From assembly GCF_012516315.1 (NCBI RefSeq), contig NZ_CP051185.1, positions 5,895,363 through 5,959,362 of the forward strand: a stretch of DNA of 64,000 nucleotides, written 5' to 3'. The stretch is from Limnospira fusiformis SAG 85.79. GTDB lineage: Bacteria > Cyanobacteriota > Cyanobacteriia > Cyanobacteriales > Microcoleaceae. Positions 35,474-44,046 of the stretch are shown one piece after another; positions within the stretch are counted from its first letter, which is position 1, and each line of letters begins with the position of its first letter. The position numbers were made by a program, and so were the translations under genes. The notes beneath the pieces were generated by a model. That model saw only the letters and a program-made list of their open reading frames with translations, was not told the DNA's origin and did not search any database.

Positions 35474-37078
35474 ATGTTAGCGAGTGCGATATTAATCCTA
35501 GTGATGGGTTTTTTTGCTGGGGAACTTGCCCGCCGATTAGGTGCGCCGCCTCTAATTGGGATGATTGGGATTGGCATGATCATGGGTAAGGAATTTGGCA
35601 ACTTAATTAGTCCAGAAGTCCTAGGGGCTGCCGATGATCTGCGACTGGTAGCCGTAATGATCATTTTAATGAAAGCAGGTCTAGGACTCGATCGCTCTAA
35701 ACTAGCGCAACAAGGAACAGTCGCCCTCCGGCTAGGATTTTTCCCCGCTTCAATAGAAGCCTTAGTAGTAGCGATCGCCTCAATGTTCCTATTCAATTTT
35801 GACTTCATGACAGGTCTACTATTAGGCTGCGTAGTCGGCGCAGAGTCACCCGCCGTTATTGTCCCCGGAATGTTGCGCCTAAAAAGCCTAGGCTGGGGTG
35901 TGACCAAAGGCATTCCCGACGCGATTTTAACAGGTAGCGCCTTATCAGATGTCCTGCTATTATTAGTATTTAGCCTACTGCTAAACTTTCTGGGTTCAGG
36001 AAGTACAGAAGCCATTAACCTAGGGTTCATCAGCCTATCATCCTTACAAATTCTACCATTCCAAGTAATCCTAGAAATCGTCCTAGGATTAGTAGCAGGT
36101 TTCCTAGGCGCGCGATTATTAGTATTTCTATTAGTCAAGCAGACCTGGACGCGCAACGTAGTTCAAGACATAATCATCGCCGCCAGTTTAGGACTGTTTC
36201 TGGTAATTTTCAGCAACACCTTTCCCTACTACTCCGGCTATCTAGCCGTGATGGCGATGGGATTCTTTTTAATCGAATTTGATGCCCCCCTAGCGCGATT
36301 AATCCGCAATAGTTTTGATGTATTGTGGATAGTAGCGGAAATTGTTTTATTTGTAATCATGGGGGCTACCATTCAGTTACAGGTTTTAGGGGATGTCTTA
36401 TTACCGGGTTTATTATTAATAGTAATTGGTCTGGTAATAGGTAGAGGAATAGGCTGGTATTTATCGACATTAGGGAGTAATTGGAATCGCCAAGAAAAGC
36501 TGTTTTTATTGCCGGGAAATATGGCAAAAGCCACCGTACAAGCGGCTATTGGTGCTTTACCTTTAGCGGCGGGAATTGAGGGAGGGGAAATAATTTTAGC
36601 GATCGCCGCCTTAGCAATTCTAGTAACCGCCCCCTTGGGTGCTTGGTCTACCCAAGTATTTGCGCCGAAACTCTTAGAAAGGGGAGAAGTAGACCCCACC
36701 AAAGTAGCCGTTAAAGGTCATCCAGTTTTATTAGCTGCTGTAGACCCGTCACCCCTATCAACTTCCGTATTGCTAAAAGCCGCCGACCTAGCGCGGCGCA
36801 GCCATGGTCAAATCATCGTTTTATATGTAGATAATGTGGGAGACGAACCGGGAAGATTACAACTAGAAAAACAAGCGCACCAACTTCTAGCAGATATCCG
36901 CTTTGAATTTCTGGTATTATCAGGATTAGTACCAGAAACCATTGTCAAGACCGCCGAAAGTCGCGGGGTGACTGATGTAGTAATTGGTACCAAATCCATG
37001 AACGGTAAAAAGATGATGGTTAACTCAGTCTCTCAAGCCGTTTTAGAGATGAGTACAATTCCGGTAATTACCGTATAA
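35474..37078 (+). CDS. Cation:proton antiporter with C-terminal Usp domain
   Basis: 534 residues. The first 385 residues form a CPA-type Na+(K+)/H+ exchanger with about 12 helices: MGFFAGELARRLGAPPLIGMI, LLGCVVGAESPAVIVPGMLR, and SALSDVLLLLVFSLLLNFLG; the Asp in ALSD corresponds to the region where CPA exchangers carry ion-binding acidic residues. Residues about 410-534 form a universal-stress-protein domain (VLLAAVDPSPLSTSVLLKAA, DVVIGTKSMNGKKMMVNSVS, IPVITV) that could bind a nucleotide. The G-x2-G-x9-G(S/T) pattern is only partly kept. Such fusions suggest nucleotide control of ion exchange. The start is ATG 35474 with GAGGGA nine bases upstream. Confidence 0.88.
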   Translation: MLASAILILVMGFFAGELARRLGAPPLIGMIGIGMIMGKEFGNLISPEVLGAADDLRLVAVMIILMKAGLGLDRSKLAQQGTVALRLGFFPASIEALVVAIASMFLFNFDFMTGLLLGCVVGAESPAVIVPGMLRLKSLGWGVTKGIPDAILTGSALSDVLLLLVFSLLLNFLGSGSTEAINLGFISLSSLQILPFQVILEIVLGLVAGFLGARLLVFLLVKQTWTRNVVQDIIIAASLGLFLVIFSNTFPYYSGYLAVMAMGFFLIEFDAPLARLIRNSFDVLWIVAEIVLFVIMGATIQLQVLGDVLLPGLLLIVIGLVIGRGIGWYLSTLGSNWNRQEKLFLLPGNMAKATVQAAIGALPLAAGIEGGEIILAIAALAILVTAPLGAWSTQVFAPKLLERGEVDPTKVAVKGHPVLLAAVDPSPLSTSVLLKAADLARRSHGQIIVLYVDNVGDEPGRLQLEKQAHQLLADIRFEFLVLSGLVPETIVKTAESRGVTDVVIGTKSMNGKKMMVNSVSQAVLEMSTIPVITV

Positions 37079-37134
37079 GGAAACCAGAGAAAGTAGAGAC
37101 AAGGCGGGTGTCTTATCTCTACAATTGGGTAGTG

Positions 37135-38022
37135 TTAAATCTCAGCGTAAGCACGTTCAATTAAACGTCGCGCCAGAGTTTGAATACCGGTATGAGTGTA
37201 GTAGTTAGTGGTCATGTCGAGGAAAGCCGCCACATAATCCAACTTATCGTCAGCGATATCGACAAAACTCTGAAGGTTGCTAACCACCTTAGAAGGTGTC
37301 AAATCATGATCGCTGACAAAACCACTCATCCAACCTGTGACGGAATTAAAACTTTCCTGAACAAAATGCAGCTTTCCGTCTGGGTCTCCCCCAGGAATCA
37401 TGGGATTAATCCGTTTAAAACCCTCACTTTTCTCCAATTCAGAGGGAGTCAAATTCGCAATAATACTCAACCCCTTTTGAATAAAATCGGGACCCAAAGG
37501 GATTAACCCATCCAAACAGACCAAAGCCGCCATACGCATGATAGACTCGCCGCCATAGTTAGCGAGAGAGGCGACAAAATCGCCGATACTATCCCCAGGA
37601 ATGCCATTAATTTGGCAAAAGGCGACCAATTCAGTGACCACCTTTAAAGATAAATCGATCGCCTGTGCTTTATCAGCTTTGGGGGTCAAGTTCCCCAGGA
37701 AACCGAGAAAACTGACATTCTGGCTAATTTTATTAGCCAGCGCCGCCGTCCCTAAAGCGGTCCCCGCACTGTCAATAGTTTGATATAGCCAAAGTGCGCG
37801 TTGGTAGCCCTGAGATTTATCATTATAAAGCCAGAGGGCGCGTTCACTGATATCCTGAATCAGACCCGGATCATCCTCGCCAGTGATAGTTTTAACGGTA
37901 TTTTCAAAACCTACCAAATTATCCCACTGACCAGGAACTGCAAAATCTAGCCCCCGCAACACCATTACAGTTATCCCACCAGTAGGGAGTTCATCAACCA
38001 ATTCAATAATAGACTTACTCAC
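37135..38022 (-). CDS. Hypothetical protein, 295 aa
   Basis: I do not recognise the family. The sequence is mainly helical, mildly acidic, with one short hydrophobic part (NVSFLGFLGNLTP) but no clear signal peptide or membrane span. It contains HTGIQTLARRLIERAYAEI at the end and FCQINGIPGDSIGDFVASL in the middle, which look like amphipathic helices. The start is GTG 38022, preceded at 8 bases by AAGGAG. The insertion sequence ends about 10 bp upstream of that site, so the original promoter is separated from it or lost, and tnpB lies only 24 bp upstream on the same strand. Confidence 0.7.
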   Translation of the reverse strand: MSKSIIELVDELPTGGITVMVLRGLDFAVPGQWDNLVGFENTVKTITGEDDPGLIQDISERALWLYNDKSQGYQRALWLYQTIDSAGTALGTAALANKISQNVSFLGFLGNLTPKADKAQAIDLSLKVVTELVAFCQINGIPGDSIGDFVASLANYGGESIMRMAALVCLDGLIPLGPDFIQKGLSIIANLTPSELEKSEGFKRINPMIPGGDPDGKLHFVQESFNSVTGWMSGFVSDHDLTPSKVVSNLQSFVDIADDKLDYVAAFLDMTTNYYTHTGIQTLARRLIERAYAEI

Positions 38023-38046
38023 AATTCAGACTCCTTGCTGATACAT

Positions 38047-39243
38047 TTACGCGACATTTATCCGGCTATTGCCTGACAATGCGACGATAGCACTATTACC
38101 CGTTAAGGTAACAGAGGCGGTATCCCGCAAAGCTTTTAGAAAGATTCCAAAAGCACCGTTCCAGTCCCTGGGTAGAGTGAACCCACACTCAGGACATCGG
38201 AACACTTTTGAGCCACCTAGCTGGGAATGGACATGACCACAGTGAGTACAGGTTTTGCTGGTGTATTCTTCCGTCACATCTACAACTGTGGTTCCAGTTA
38301 TTTCCCCTTGATGTCTCAGGGTTAGTTTGAATCGATAATGCGCCCATGTCAGCATGGCGCGGGCAGTCTTAGACCTGATTAGACGCTTCACCTTGGCAAC
38401 CATATCGGAAGTCTCAAAGGTGGGCAAAAAAATTAGGCTGTAGTTGTGAGTCAAGTAGTGAGCAATTTGTTTGTGGGCTTCATCAACTAGATTGCGGATT
38501 TTGGTTCTCATTCGTTGAGCCGCTTGCCTCATCCGTCGCCTTCTTGAACGACAGGGTTCCTTGGCGATTCGGCTCATCAAATCATCCAAATGTTGACATA
38601 GCCTAGTAATGCGTCCAATATCCCCGGAGCCCAATTCCAGAAATCGAGAGCCATCAAACCCAGTTATGAAAGTTCGCACACCCGGGTCTAATGCAATCAC
38701 GCCAGTAGCGTCAGTTGGGGTAACGGCAACTGGTTCAGGGAAAATCGCCAACCATCGACCTTTGGTAAACACCAACTGAGTCCCTTGCCCGCAAGTTTTA
38801 GGGATGGGTTCGGAAACCATGAAAGTTAATCCTTTCGTGAGTCTTGGATACCAACTCCCTGAAGAGAAATTAGTATTATTGAACTTAATCCCTTGAGAGC
38901 TGTCACGACAACTTCTAAACCTTGCATCAGGACTAGCGGTCAAAGCCTGATAGGCATCAAAGATGGCATTTTGCCGAATGTGGCAGGGTGTTTCTTTGAC
39001 CCATTCGGGTAAGTCGCTCTGCATCACTTTATTGCGTAACTTTAACTTGCTTAGTCGTTTACCACTCCGGGATAATGCAATTGCTTGGTTGTAGCAATAC
39101 CGACAAGCAGCCAGCCATTTACGCCAGACTTGATTTAGCTCGGGGCTGGGGTAAATCCGGATCTTCTTTGACCTGAGTTTTGTATTTACTCCGTCCGTAT
39201 AATCGGGAACTGAAGCAGTGGAGGATGGCGAGGATGTCCTCAA
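38047..39243 (-). CDS. tnpB: TnpB, RNA-guided nuclease of the IS607 element
   Basis: About 398 residues if started at TTG 39243; the core from TKLRSKKIRIYPSPELNQ is certain. TnpB proteins are RNA-guided DNA endonucleases related to Cas12. The RuvC acidic residues are all visible: ALDPGVRTFITG (Asp), LPTFETSDM (Glu) and LPRDWNGAFG (Asp). The zinc ribbon is complete (TCTHCGHVHS, FRCPECGF). The frame stays open far upstream, across tnpA, but that part has low-complexity character and is not protein-like. It overlaps the 3' end of tnpA. A guide RNA would come from the 3' end of tnpB and the adjoining right end. Confidence 0.9.
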   Translation of the reverse strand: MRTSSPSSTASVPDYTDGVNTKLRSKKIRIYPSPELNQVWRKWLAACRYCYNQAIALSRSGKRLSKLKLRNKVMQSDLPEWVKETPCHIRQNAIFDAYQALTASPDARFRSCRDSSQGIKFNNTNFSSGSWYPRLTKGLTFMVSEPIPKTCGQGTQLVFTKGRWLAIFPEPVAVTPTDATGVIALDPGVRTFITGFDGSRFLELGSGDIGRITRLCQHLDDLMSRIAKEPCRSRRRRMRQAAQRMRTKIRNLVDEAHKQIAHYLTHNYSLIFLPTFETSDMVAKVKRLIRSKTARAMLTWAHYRFKLTLRHQGEITGTTVVDVTEEYTSKTCTHCGHVHSQLGGSKVFRCPECGFTLPRDWNGAFGIFLKALRDTASVTLTGNSAIVALSGNSRINVA

Positions 39244-39742
39244 CCATTTCTGGTTCTGGACTGAGACTTGTCTGGTTGAGAACCATGAGTGAGCACCTGT
39301 TTTGCTCACAGAGCCATCCAAACAAGTCAAATCCCCATATTGCCAATCGGTCTGGGTGGGCAACGACAACCATGCGGACATCTCCTGACAAGACTTGTCC
39401 CAGTAAGGCCAGCATTTTCTTTCCCTTGAAGTTGAGCCCGCCTCCGATTTCTGAGACGACTTCTGCTTCGGGGTAGAGGTTGGACAGTGCGGCCACCTGT
39501 CGGTTGAGGTCGGACTGCTGGGCGCGGCTACTAACTCTGGCATAGATAACGACTTTGCGTTTGTCACTGCCTGATTTGGCAGTATATGACTCAACGTTGT
39601 ATCGTCGTTGCCCAGCGGGGGTTCTGATGGTCTCGATTGAGCCATTGTCGTCCCATCTGCGGAGTGTTCTTTCATGGACTCGAAGGATTTGGGCCGCTTC
39701 CTTGGGTTTGACATATCTGGCAATAGGTTTATCCTCAACCAT
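39119..39742 (-). CDS. tnpA: IS607-family serine recombinase (transposase TnpA)
   Basis: 207 residues. An N-terminal MerR-like helix-turn-helix (AAQILRVHERTLRRWDDNG) binds DNA. The resolvase domain follows with the catalytic Ser in VIYARVSSRAQQSDL and supporting residues in GGGLNFKGKKML and VAHPDRLAIWGFDL. The end CFSSRLYGRSKYK is typical of IS607 transposases. ATG 39742 is the start. Its 3' end overlaps tnpB, as is common in this family. Catalytic residues appear intact, so the enzyme may be functional. Confidence 0.9.
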   Translation of the reverse strand: MVEDKPIARYVKPKEAAQILRVHERTLRRWDDNGSIETIRTPAGQRRYNVESYTAKSGSDKRKVVIYARVSSRAQQSDLNRQVAALSNLYPEAEVVSEIGGGLNFKGKKMLALLGQVLSGDVRMVVVAHPDRLAIWGFDLFGWLCEQNRCSLMVLNQTSLSPEPEMVEDILAILHCFSSRLYGRSKYKTQVKEDPDLPQPRAKSSLA

Positions 39743-39819
39743 TCTCGCTTATTATACCGTATTGCCCTAAAATATTAACCGAATTTGTGATTAAATCATG
39801 CTCCCAAAAACTTGATAGA

Positions 39820-40323
39820 TTAACGCAATTGTGCTAGACCAGAGAGATTAAAATTTTGTAACCAGACTTCGCGATCGCTGGGAGTAAAAGACTCAGAACT
39901 AGATTGAACCTTAACCTGAAAGCGATCGCCTACCAGTAGCGCCGTAGTGTTTCTACCCTGAGTAACTGCGGGATATCCACCAATTCTCTGGGTAGACTCC
40001 TGAAACTTGCGGGCGGCGCTAGGGTTATTAGCCAAATCATTAATCGATAGCAGCGCCAGAGCATCACCACCGCGAGAAAGTTGCGCTTGAGCAAATCCCT
40101 CTTTTTCTTGGCGGAAAGTAACACTATAGCCATCGGCACCCCTAGGGAAATATCGGTTAAACTGACCCCCAGGGAGAGGTTGAGCATCTGCGACCTGTTG
40201 AACCGCCCCGGTAGTACCAGTATCAGGTGTGCTAGTGGTTAGATCAGAGCAGCCGGAAACCAGCACCGATAAACTGAGGACAACCGCGCAGACTAACTTG
40301 GGAAAATAGTTAATTTTGATCAT
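39820..40323 (-). CDS. Lipoprotein of unknown function
   Basis: About 167 residues. MIKINYFPKLVCAVVLSLSV is a signal peptide and LVSGC is the lipobox, with the lipidated Cys at about residue 25. The rest has a fold-like pattern with GYSVTFRQEKEGFAQAQL and TTALLVGDRFQVKVQ. I do not recognise the family. ATG 40323 is chosen because the signal peptide begins there and GGGGAACC precedes it; an upstream frame of 12 codons is possible. Its stop lies about 15 bp from the left end of the IS607 element. Confidence 0.75.
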   Translation of the reverse strand: MIKINYFPKLVCAVVLSLSVLVSGCSDLTTSTPDTGTTGAVQQVADAQPLPGGQFNRYFPRGADGYSVTFRQEKEGFAQAQLSRGGDALALLSINDLANNPSAARKFQESTQRIGGYPAVTQGRNTTALLVGDRFQVKVQSSSESFTPSDREVWLQNFNLSGLAQLR

Positions 40324-40528
40324 GGTTCCCCATTTGTGGAAGGACAGCGAATGGGACATTAGACAAAAGCCAAAAAGCTAATCTGATTTTATGCTATCGG
40401 TGAACTACACAGGCATTATCTGGCTTTCCTGACTCAATGATGATTAAGTGAACTTGTATCAAACGAGATATCGAGATTTTCTCATAGCAAGCTAAAATCT
40501 ACGGTTTAACTTCTATGGTTATTGCAGC

Positions 40529-41920
40529 ATGGTCAATCTCACACCAAATCCGAGTTTTAGTGTCACCCTGCGCTTACAATTGCCCAATAAAGCGGGTAAG
40601 CTGGCCAGTGTTGTTCAGGCGATCGCCAATACTGGGGGCAATATGGGTCCGATTGATCTGATCGAACAAACTCTCCATACCACCGTCAGGGAGTTCACCG
40701 TTGATGCTTCGAGTACAGAACACGCCGAGGAAATTATCGAATCGGTCAAAAATCTGCCAGATTCAAAGCTGCTGGAAGTTTACGATCGCACTTTTAACCT
40801 ACATCGCAGCGGCAAAATTAGCATTAATAGCAAAATTCCCCTCAAATCTCAAAGCGACCTAGCCATGGCTTATACTCCCGGTGTGGGTCGCATTTGTCGG
40901 GCGATCGCCGATGACCCGGAACAGGTCTACAACCTCACCATTAAACAAAATACCGTGGCTATTGTCACTGATGGTAGCGCCGTTTTGGGTCTGGGTAATT
41001 TGGGACCGGGAGGTGCTTTACCTGTCATGGAAGGTAAGGCTATGCTGTTTAAGGAATTTGCCGATATTGATGCGTTTCCCGTCTGTCTGGATACTCAAGA
41101 CCCTGATGCCATTGTGGAAACAGTCAAAAATATCGCCCCGGTGTTTGGTGGCATCAATTTAGAGGATATCGCCGCCCCTCGCTGTTTTGAGATTGAAGCG
41201 CGACTCCGAGAAATTCTCGAGATTCCCATATTTCACGATGACCAGCATGGTACGGCTATTGTCAGTTTAGCTGCTTTAATCAATGCCCTGAAGTTGGTTA
41301 ACAAACCCATAGAGGAGGTCAAGATTGTTTTAAATGGGGCCGGGGCTGCGGGAATTGCGATCGCTCGACTTCTCAAAAAAGCCGGGGCTACTCAAATTAT
41401 TATCTGTGATTCTCGCGGCATTATCTCCAAAGGGCGATCGGACCTCACCCCCCAAAAACAAGAATTTGCTGTCGAGTTATCTGGAACTATTGCTAATGCC
41501 ATGAAAGGGGCTGATGTGTTTATGGGGATCAGTGTTCCCGGTGTGATCACCAGGGAAATGGTTAAATCTATGGCTAGTGATCCCATTGTATTTGCTATGG
41601 CTAACCCCATTCCTGAAATTCAGCCAGAATTAATCACTAATGATGTGGCGGTGATTGCTACCGGACGCAGTGATTATGCTAATCAAATTAATAATGTTTT
41701 GGCATTTCCTGGCATTTTCCGGGGCGCTTTGGACTGTCGGGCTTCCAGCCTCACTATGAGTATGTATTTGGAAGCGGCGGCGGCGATCGCTGCTTTGGTG
41801 ACAGCTAATGAGTTGAGCCCTGAAAATATTGTGCCGTCCGTTTTTGATAAGCGTGTGGCGATCGCTGTAGCTGCAGCCGTCTCCCATACTGCGCGCCAAG
41901 AAGGAATTGCTCGCCGTTAG
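40529..41920 (+). CDS. NAD(P)-dependent malic enzyme with N-terminal ACT domain
   Basis: 463 residues. Malic enzyme oxidatively decarboxylates malate to pyruvate and CO2. An ACT domain (about 9-80: VTLRLQLPNKAGKLASVV, NTGGNMGPIDLI) suggests allosteric control by a small ligand. The catalytic part has MAYTPGVGRICRAI, GSAVLGLGNLGPGGALPVME, and PIFHDDQHGTAIV with metal-binding Asp residues. The Rossmann loop is VLNGAGAAGIAIARL. NAD versus NADP preference is not clear. The upstream spacer of about 200 bp has no clear promoter. It ends with a strong inverted repeat after its stop (GGGGGAATTTTCCCCC, 41933-41948). Confidence 0.93.
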   Translation: MVNLTPNPSFSVTLRLQLPNKAGKLASVVQAIANTGGNMGPIDLIEQTLHTTVREFTVDASSTEHAEEIIESVKNLPDSKLLEVYDRTFNLHRSGKISINSKIPLKSQSDLAMAYTPGVGRICRAIADDPEQVYNLTIKQNTVAIVTDGSAVLGLGNLGPGGALPVMEGKAMLFKEFADIDAFPVCLDTQDPDAIVETVKNIAPVFGGINLEDIAAPRCFEIEARLREILEIPIFHDDQHGTAIVSLAALINALKLVNKPIEEVKIVLNGAGAAGIAIARLLKKAGATQIIICDSRGIISKGRSDLTPQKQEFAVELSGTIANAMKGADVFMGISVPGVITREMVKSMASDPIVFAMANPIPEIQPELITNDVAVIATGRSDYANQINNVLAFPGIFRGALDCRASSLTMSMYLEAAAAIAALVTANELSPENIVPSVFDKRVAIAVAAAVSHTARQEGIARR

Positions 41921-41932
41921 GGTTTAACTATT

Positions 41933-41948
41933 GGGGGAATTTTCCCCC
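41933..41948. repeat. Palindrome after the malic enzyme gene
   Basis: GGGGGAATTTTCCCCC, a near-perfect palindrome 13 bp after the stop codon. It may end transcription, but the T-tract needed for a classical terminator is missing. Confidence 0.45.
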
Positions 41949-42138
41949 ACCCCTACTCACCATTCCCAAAATTGCCATAAACAACCGCTCACAGGCTGGC
42001 CAACCTGTTTAATTTCATGATCAAAATGTCAACAACTACTCTATTATATTGGGCGGGGAGTTTTTTAGAGGCTCCACCTCTATGAGAAGGGGCGCAGATT
42101 TTAGCTCAATTATAATGTTGACAGGAGAAACTCAATCA

Positions 42139-42672
42139 ATGGAGCAAAGAGGTGTAACAGTCTGGTTTACCGGCTTGAGTGGCGCGGGGAAAACCACCAT
42201 TAGCCAAGCTGTAGCCGAAAAGCTGAAATCTCAGGGATACAGATTAGAAATTTTAGATGGGGATATAGTCCGCACTAACTTAACTAAAGGCTTAGGGTTT
42301 AGCAAAGAAGACCGCGATGAGAATATTCGCCGCATTGGCTTTGTTTCTCATTTATTAACTCGCAACGGTGTGATTGTATTTGTTTCCGCAATTTCTCCCT
42401 ATCGAGAAATTCGTGAGGAAGTCCGTCAACGGATTGGTGATTTTGTCGAAGTCTTTGTTAATGCACCCTTAAATGTTTGTGAAGAAAGGGATGTGAAAGG
42501 ACTGTATCAACGGGCTAGGGCTGGCGAAATTAAAGGCTTTACTGGTATTGATGACCCCTACGAACCTCCCCTAAATCCTGAGATTGAATGTCGCACCGAC
42601 CTCGAAGAACTTTCGGAAAGTGTTGATAAGGTGATTCAAAGTTTACAAAAATTGGGTTATTTAGGAGCTTGA
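42139..42672 (+). CDS. cysC: Adenylylsulfate kinase (APS kinase)
   Basis: About 177 residues. It phosphorylates adenylylsulfate to PAPS, the sulfate donor for reduction and for sulfotransferases. The P-loop is FTGLSGAGKTTIS (residues about 10-22); LDGDIVRTNLTKGLGFSKED and RRIGFVSHLLTRNGVIVFVS hold the substrate-binding residues. ATG 42139 (MEQRGVTVWF) is preferred because it gives the family length; GGAG lies 11 bases upstream, and upstream in-frame starts at 42118 and 42049 are weaker. PAPS made here could supply the sulfotransferase fusion at 11564. Confidence 0.95.
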   Translation: MEQRGVTVWFTGLSGAGKTTISQAVAEKLKSQGYRLEILDGDIVRTNLTKGLGFSKEDRDENIRRIGFVSHLLTRNGVIVFVSAISPYREIREEVRQRIGDFVEVFVNAPLNVCEERDVKGLYQRARAGEIKGFTGIDDPYEPPLNPEIECRTDLEELSESVDKVIQSLQKLGYLGA

Positions 42673-42827
42673 ATAAATCACGATTATCAGGTAGGTAACA
42701 GAGACTAATCCGGCGCTGAGGGGAATTGATTAACTCTCCCCTAGCCGGAATCCTGATAGCTAACTTCTGGCTGCTGCTTTCCAATTAATCAGATAATTAT
42801 CAATATATTAATAGTCAATTTGTGTCT

Positions 42828-43349
42828 ATGAATGACTTATATATTTCTTGGTCGGAATATTACCAAAAAATCGAAGTTTTAGCAGCTAAAATATATCAAT
42901 CTCAGTGGGAGTTTAATCAGATTATTTGTCTGGCTAGGGGAGGGCTACGAATTGGGGATATACTCTCGCGTATTTATGATGTCCCCCTAGGGATTTTGGC
43001 GGCTTCTTCCTATGGGGGACCCGGTGGAAAAATTCGAGGAGAAATTCAGATCGCCCATCATCTTAGCATGACTACAGAAAATTTGGGCGATCGCATTTTG
43101 TTAGTAGATGATTTAGCTGATTCTGGGATTAGTCTTGAACGTTCAATTGTTTGGTTAACAGAACACTACCCTGATGAGATTACCCAAGTTCGTACAGGAG
43201 TAATCTGGTATAAAAGTTGTTCTACCTTTGTCCCTGATTATTATGTGGATTTTCTGAGTAATAATCCCTGGATTCATCAACCCTTTGAATATTACGAACA
43301 ACTCCAGCCAGCGGATTTAGTCCACCAGGTGAATGGACTAGATTCTTAA
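42828..43349 (+). CDS. Phosphoribosyltransferase
   Basis: About 173 residues. The PRPP-binding signature ILLVDDLADSGISL is at about residues 88-101. The hood and loop parts IICLARGGLRIGDILSRI and AASSYGGPGGKIRGEIQ resemble hypoxanthine/xanthine-guanine phosphoribosyltransferases of purine salvage. The exact base used is not readable. ATG 42828 is preferred over GTG 42822. It is preceded by about 155 bp of spacer and followed by an HTH regulator gene about 90 bp later. Confidence 0.88.
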   Translation: MNDLYISWSEYYQKIEVLAAKIYQSQWEFNQIICLARGGLRIGDILSRIYDVPLGILAASSYGGPGGKIRGEIQIAHHLSMTTENLGDRILLVDDLADSGISLERSIVWLTEHYPDEITQVRTGVIWYKSCSTFVPDYYVDFLSNNPWIHQPFEYYEQLQPADLVHQVNGLDS

Positions 43350-43441
43350 ACAAAATTAACGTTTAACGCCAAGGTATCAGATATTTGATACTCTATTAAG
43401 TTGTTAAACTGTACACTGAAGCAAACCACAGTTGAAAGCTA

Positions 43442-43867
43442 ATGTCAGAGATTGAATCGAATCTCCAGATCTTGATGCGAACTTTGAGACGGAGACTGCA
43501 TTTATCCCAAGAAGGGTTAGCCCAAAAGCTGGGCGTGTCTCGTGGTAGTGTCAATCGTTGGGAAAATGGTCGGGGTGAACCTTCTCAAGCTATTCTTAAT
43601 AGTATTCAGCATCTATGGGAATCGGTATTTGATGAGGAAGAACCCAAAGCCAGAACCTCTTACCTCAATAGTGTCCCCAAATTCCGACAGTCTGATGTGA
43701 TGCGGATTTTAGGAGTATCTCACCAACGGGTTAGAACTTTGCGTATTCGCCAGACCTTAAAATTTTATTGGGATGAAGAAATGAATACTTGGGTAACATC
43801 AGATATCGAAATAAAACGTTATCTACGTCGCAAGGGAAAACGATTAAGATACAAGGAAATAAAGTAA
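43442..43867 (+). CDS. Double helix-turn-helix regulator (XRE-type N terminus)
   Basis: 141 residues. The N-terminal part is an XRE-type HTH: LRRRLHLSQEGLAQKLGVS then GSVNRWENGRGEPSQ. The C-terminal part has a second HTH-like motif, RQSDVMRILGVSHQRVRTLR, similar to excisionase or MerR-type motifs, and ends in a strongly basic tail (RRKGKRLRYKEIK). Two DNA-binding units with no ligand-binding domain suggest a small repressor or recruiter. It may regulate the phosphoribosyltransferase gene just upstream, or itself; the target is unknown. Confidence 0.8.
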   Translation: MSEIESNLQILMRTLRRRLHLSQEGLAQKLGVSRGSVNRWENGRGEPSQAILNSIQHLWESVFDEEEPKARTSYLNSVPKFRQSDVMRILGVSHQRVRTLRIRQTLKFYWDEEMNTWVTSDIEIKRYLRRKGKRLRYKEIK

Positions 43868-43898
43868 ATTAATCCCTATGTTCGGTGTTGGTAGTCCC

Positions 43899-43945
43899 AG
43901 ACCATACGCCCAGAAACCTATCCCCTGGGCGGTGGGTTTTGGTCT
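43899..43945. ncRNA. Strong hairpin, candidate structured RNA or regulatory element
   Basis: AGACCA (43899-43904) pairs with TGGTCT (43940-43945), and CGCCCAG (43907-43913) pairs with CTGGGCG (43925-43931), separated by an unequal internal loop. It lies between the HTH regulator gene and the glycosyltransferase gene, in a spacer of 180 bp, and is followed by no T-run. I cannot match it to a known family (6S RNA, SRP RNA and tmRNA were considered). It could be a structured RNA, a leader element or a repeat. Confidence 0.35.
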
Positions 43946-44046
43946 GTTTACAGATACCTAAAGGGCTACAAGAAGCGATCGCCTCTGCGGTCAAGCGTGC
44001 GGACTAATTATAGCATCAAATTACTCTAGTTAATCAACTAATAAGT

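Larger units (their letters stand above)
38036..39804 (-). mobile_element. IS607-family element with tnpA and tnpB
   Basis: The element carries a serine recombinase (tnpA) and a TnpB nuclease gene in the usual order. The left side (upstream of tnpA) is defined by comparison with the decayed copy at 15777: both share GCATGATTTAATC and GGCAATACGGTATAATA. The right end is at the word AAATGTATCAG (38038-38048), after which the two copies diverge. There are no terminal inverted repeats or obvious target duplication, as expected for IS607. Both genes look intact, so the element may be active. Confidence 0.8.

Noticed and set aside
42049..42138. Longer N terminus for APS kinase
   Set aside because: The extra residues do not belong to the family, and ATG 42139 gives the normal length.
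43899..43945. Hairpin as 6S RNA, SRP RNA or terminator
   Set aside because: None of the conserved words of those RNAs is present, and there is no T-tract.
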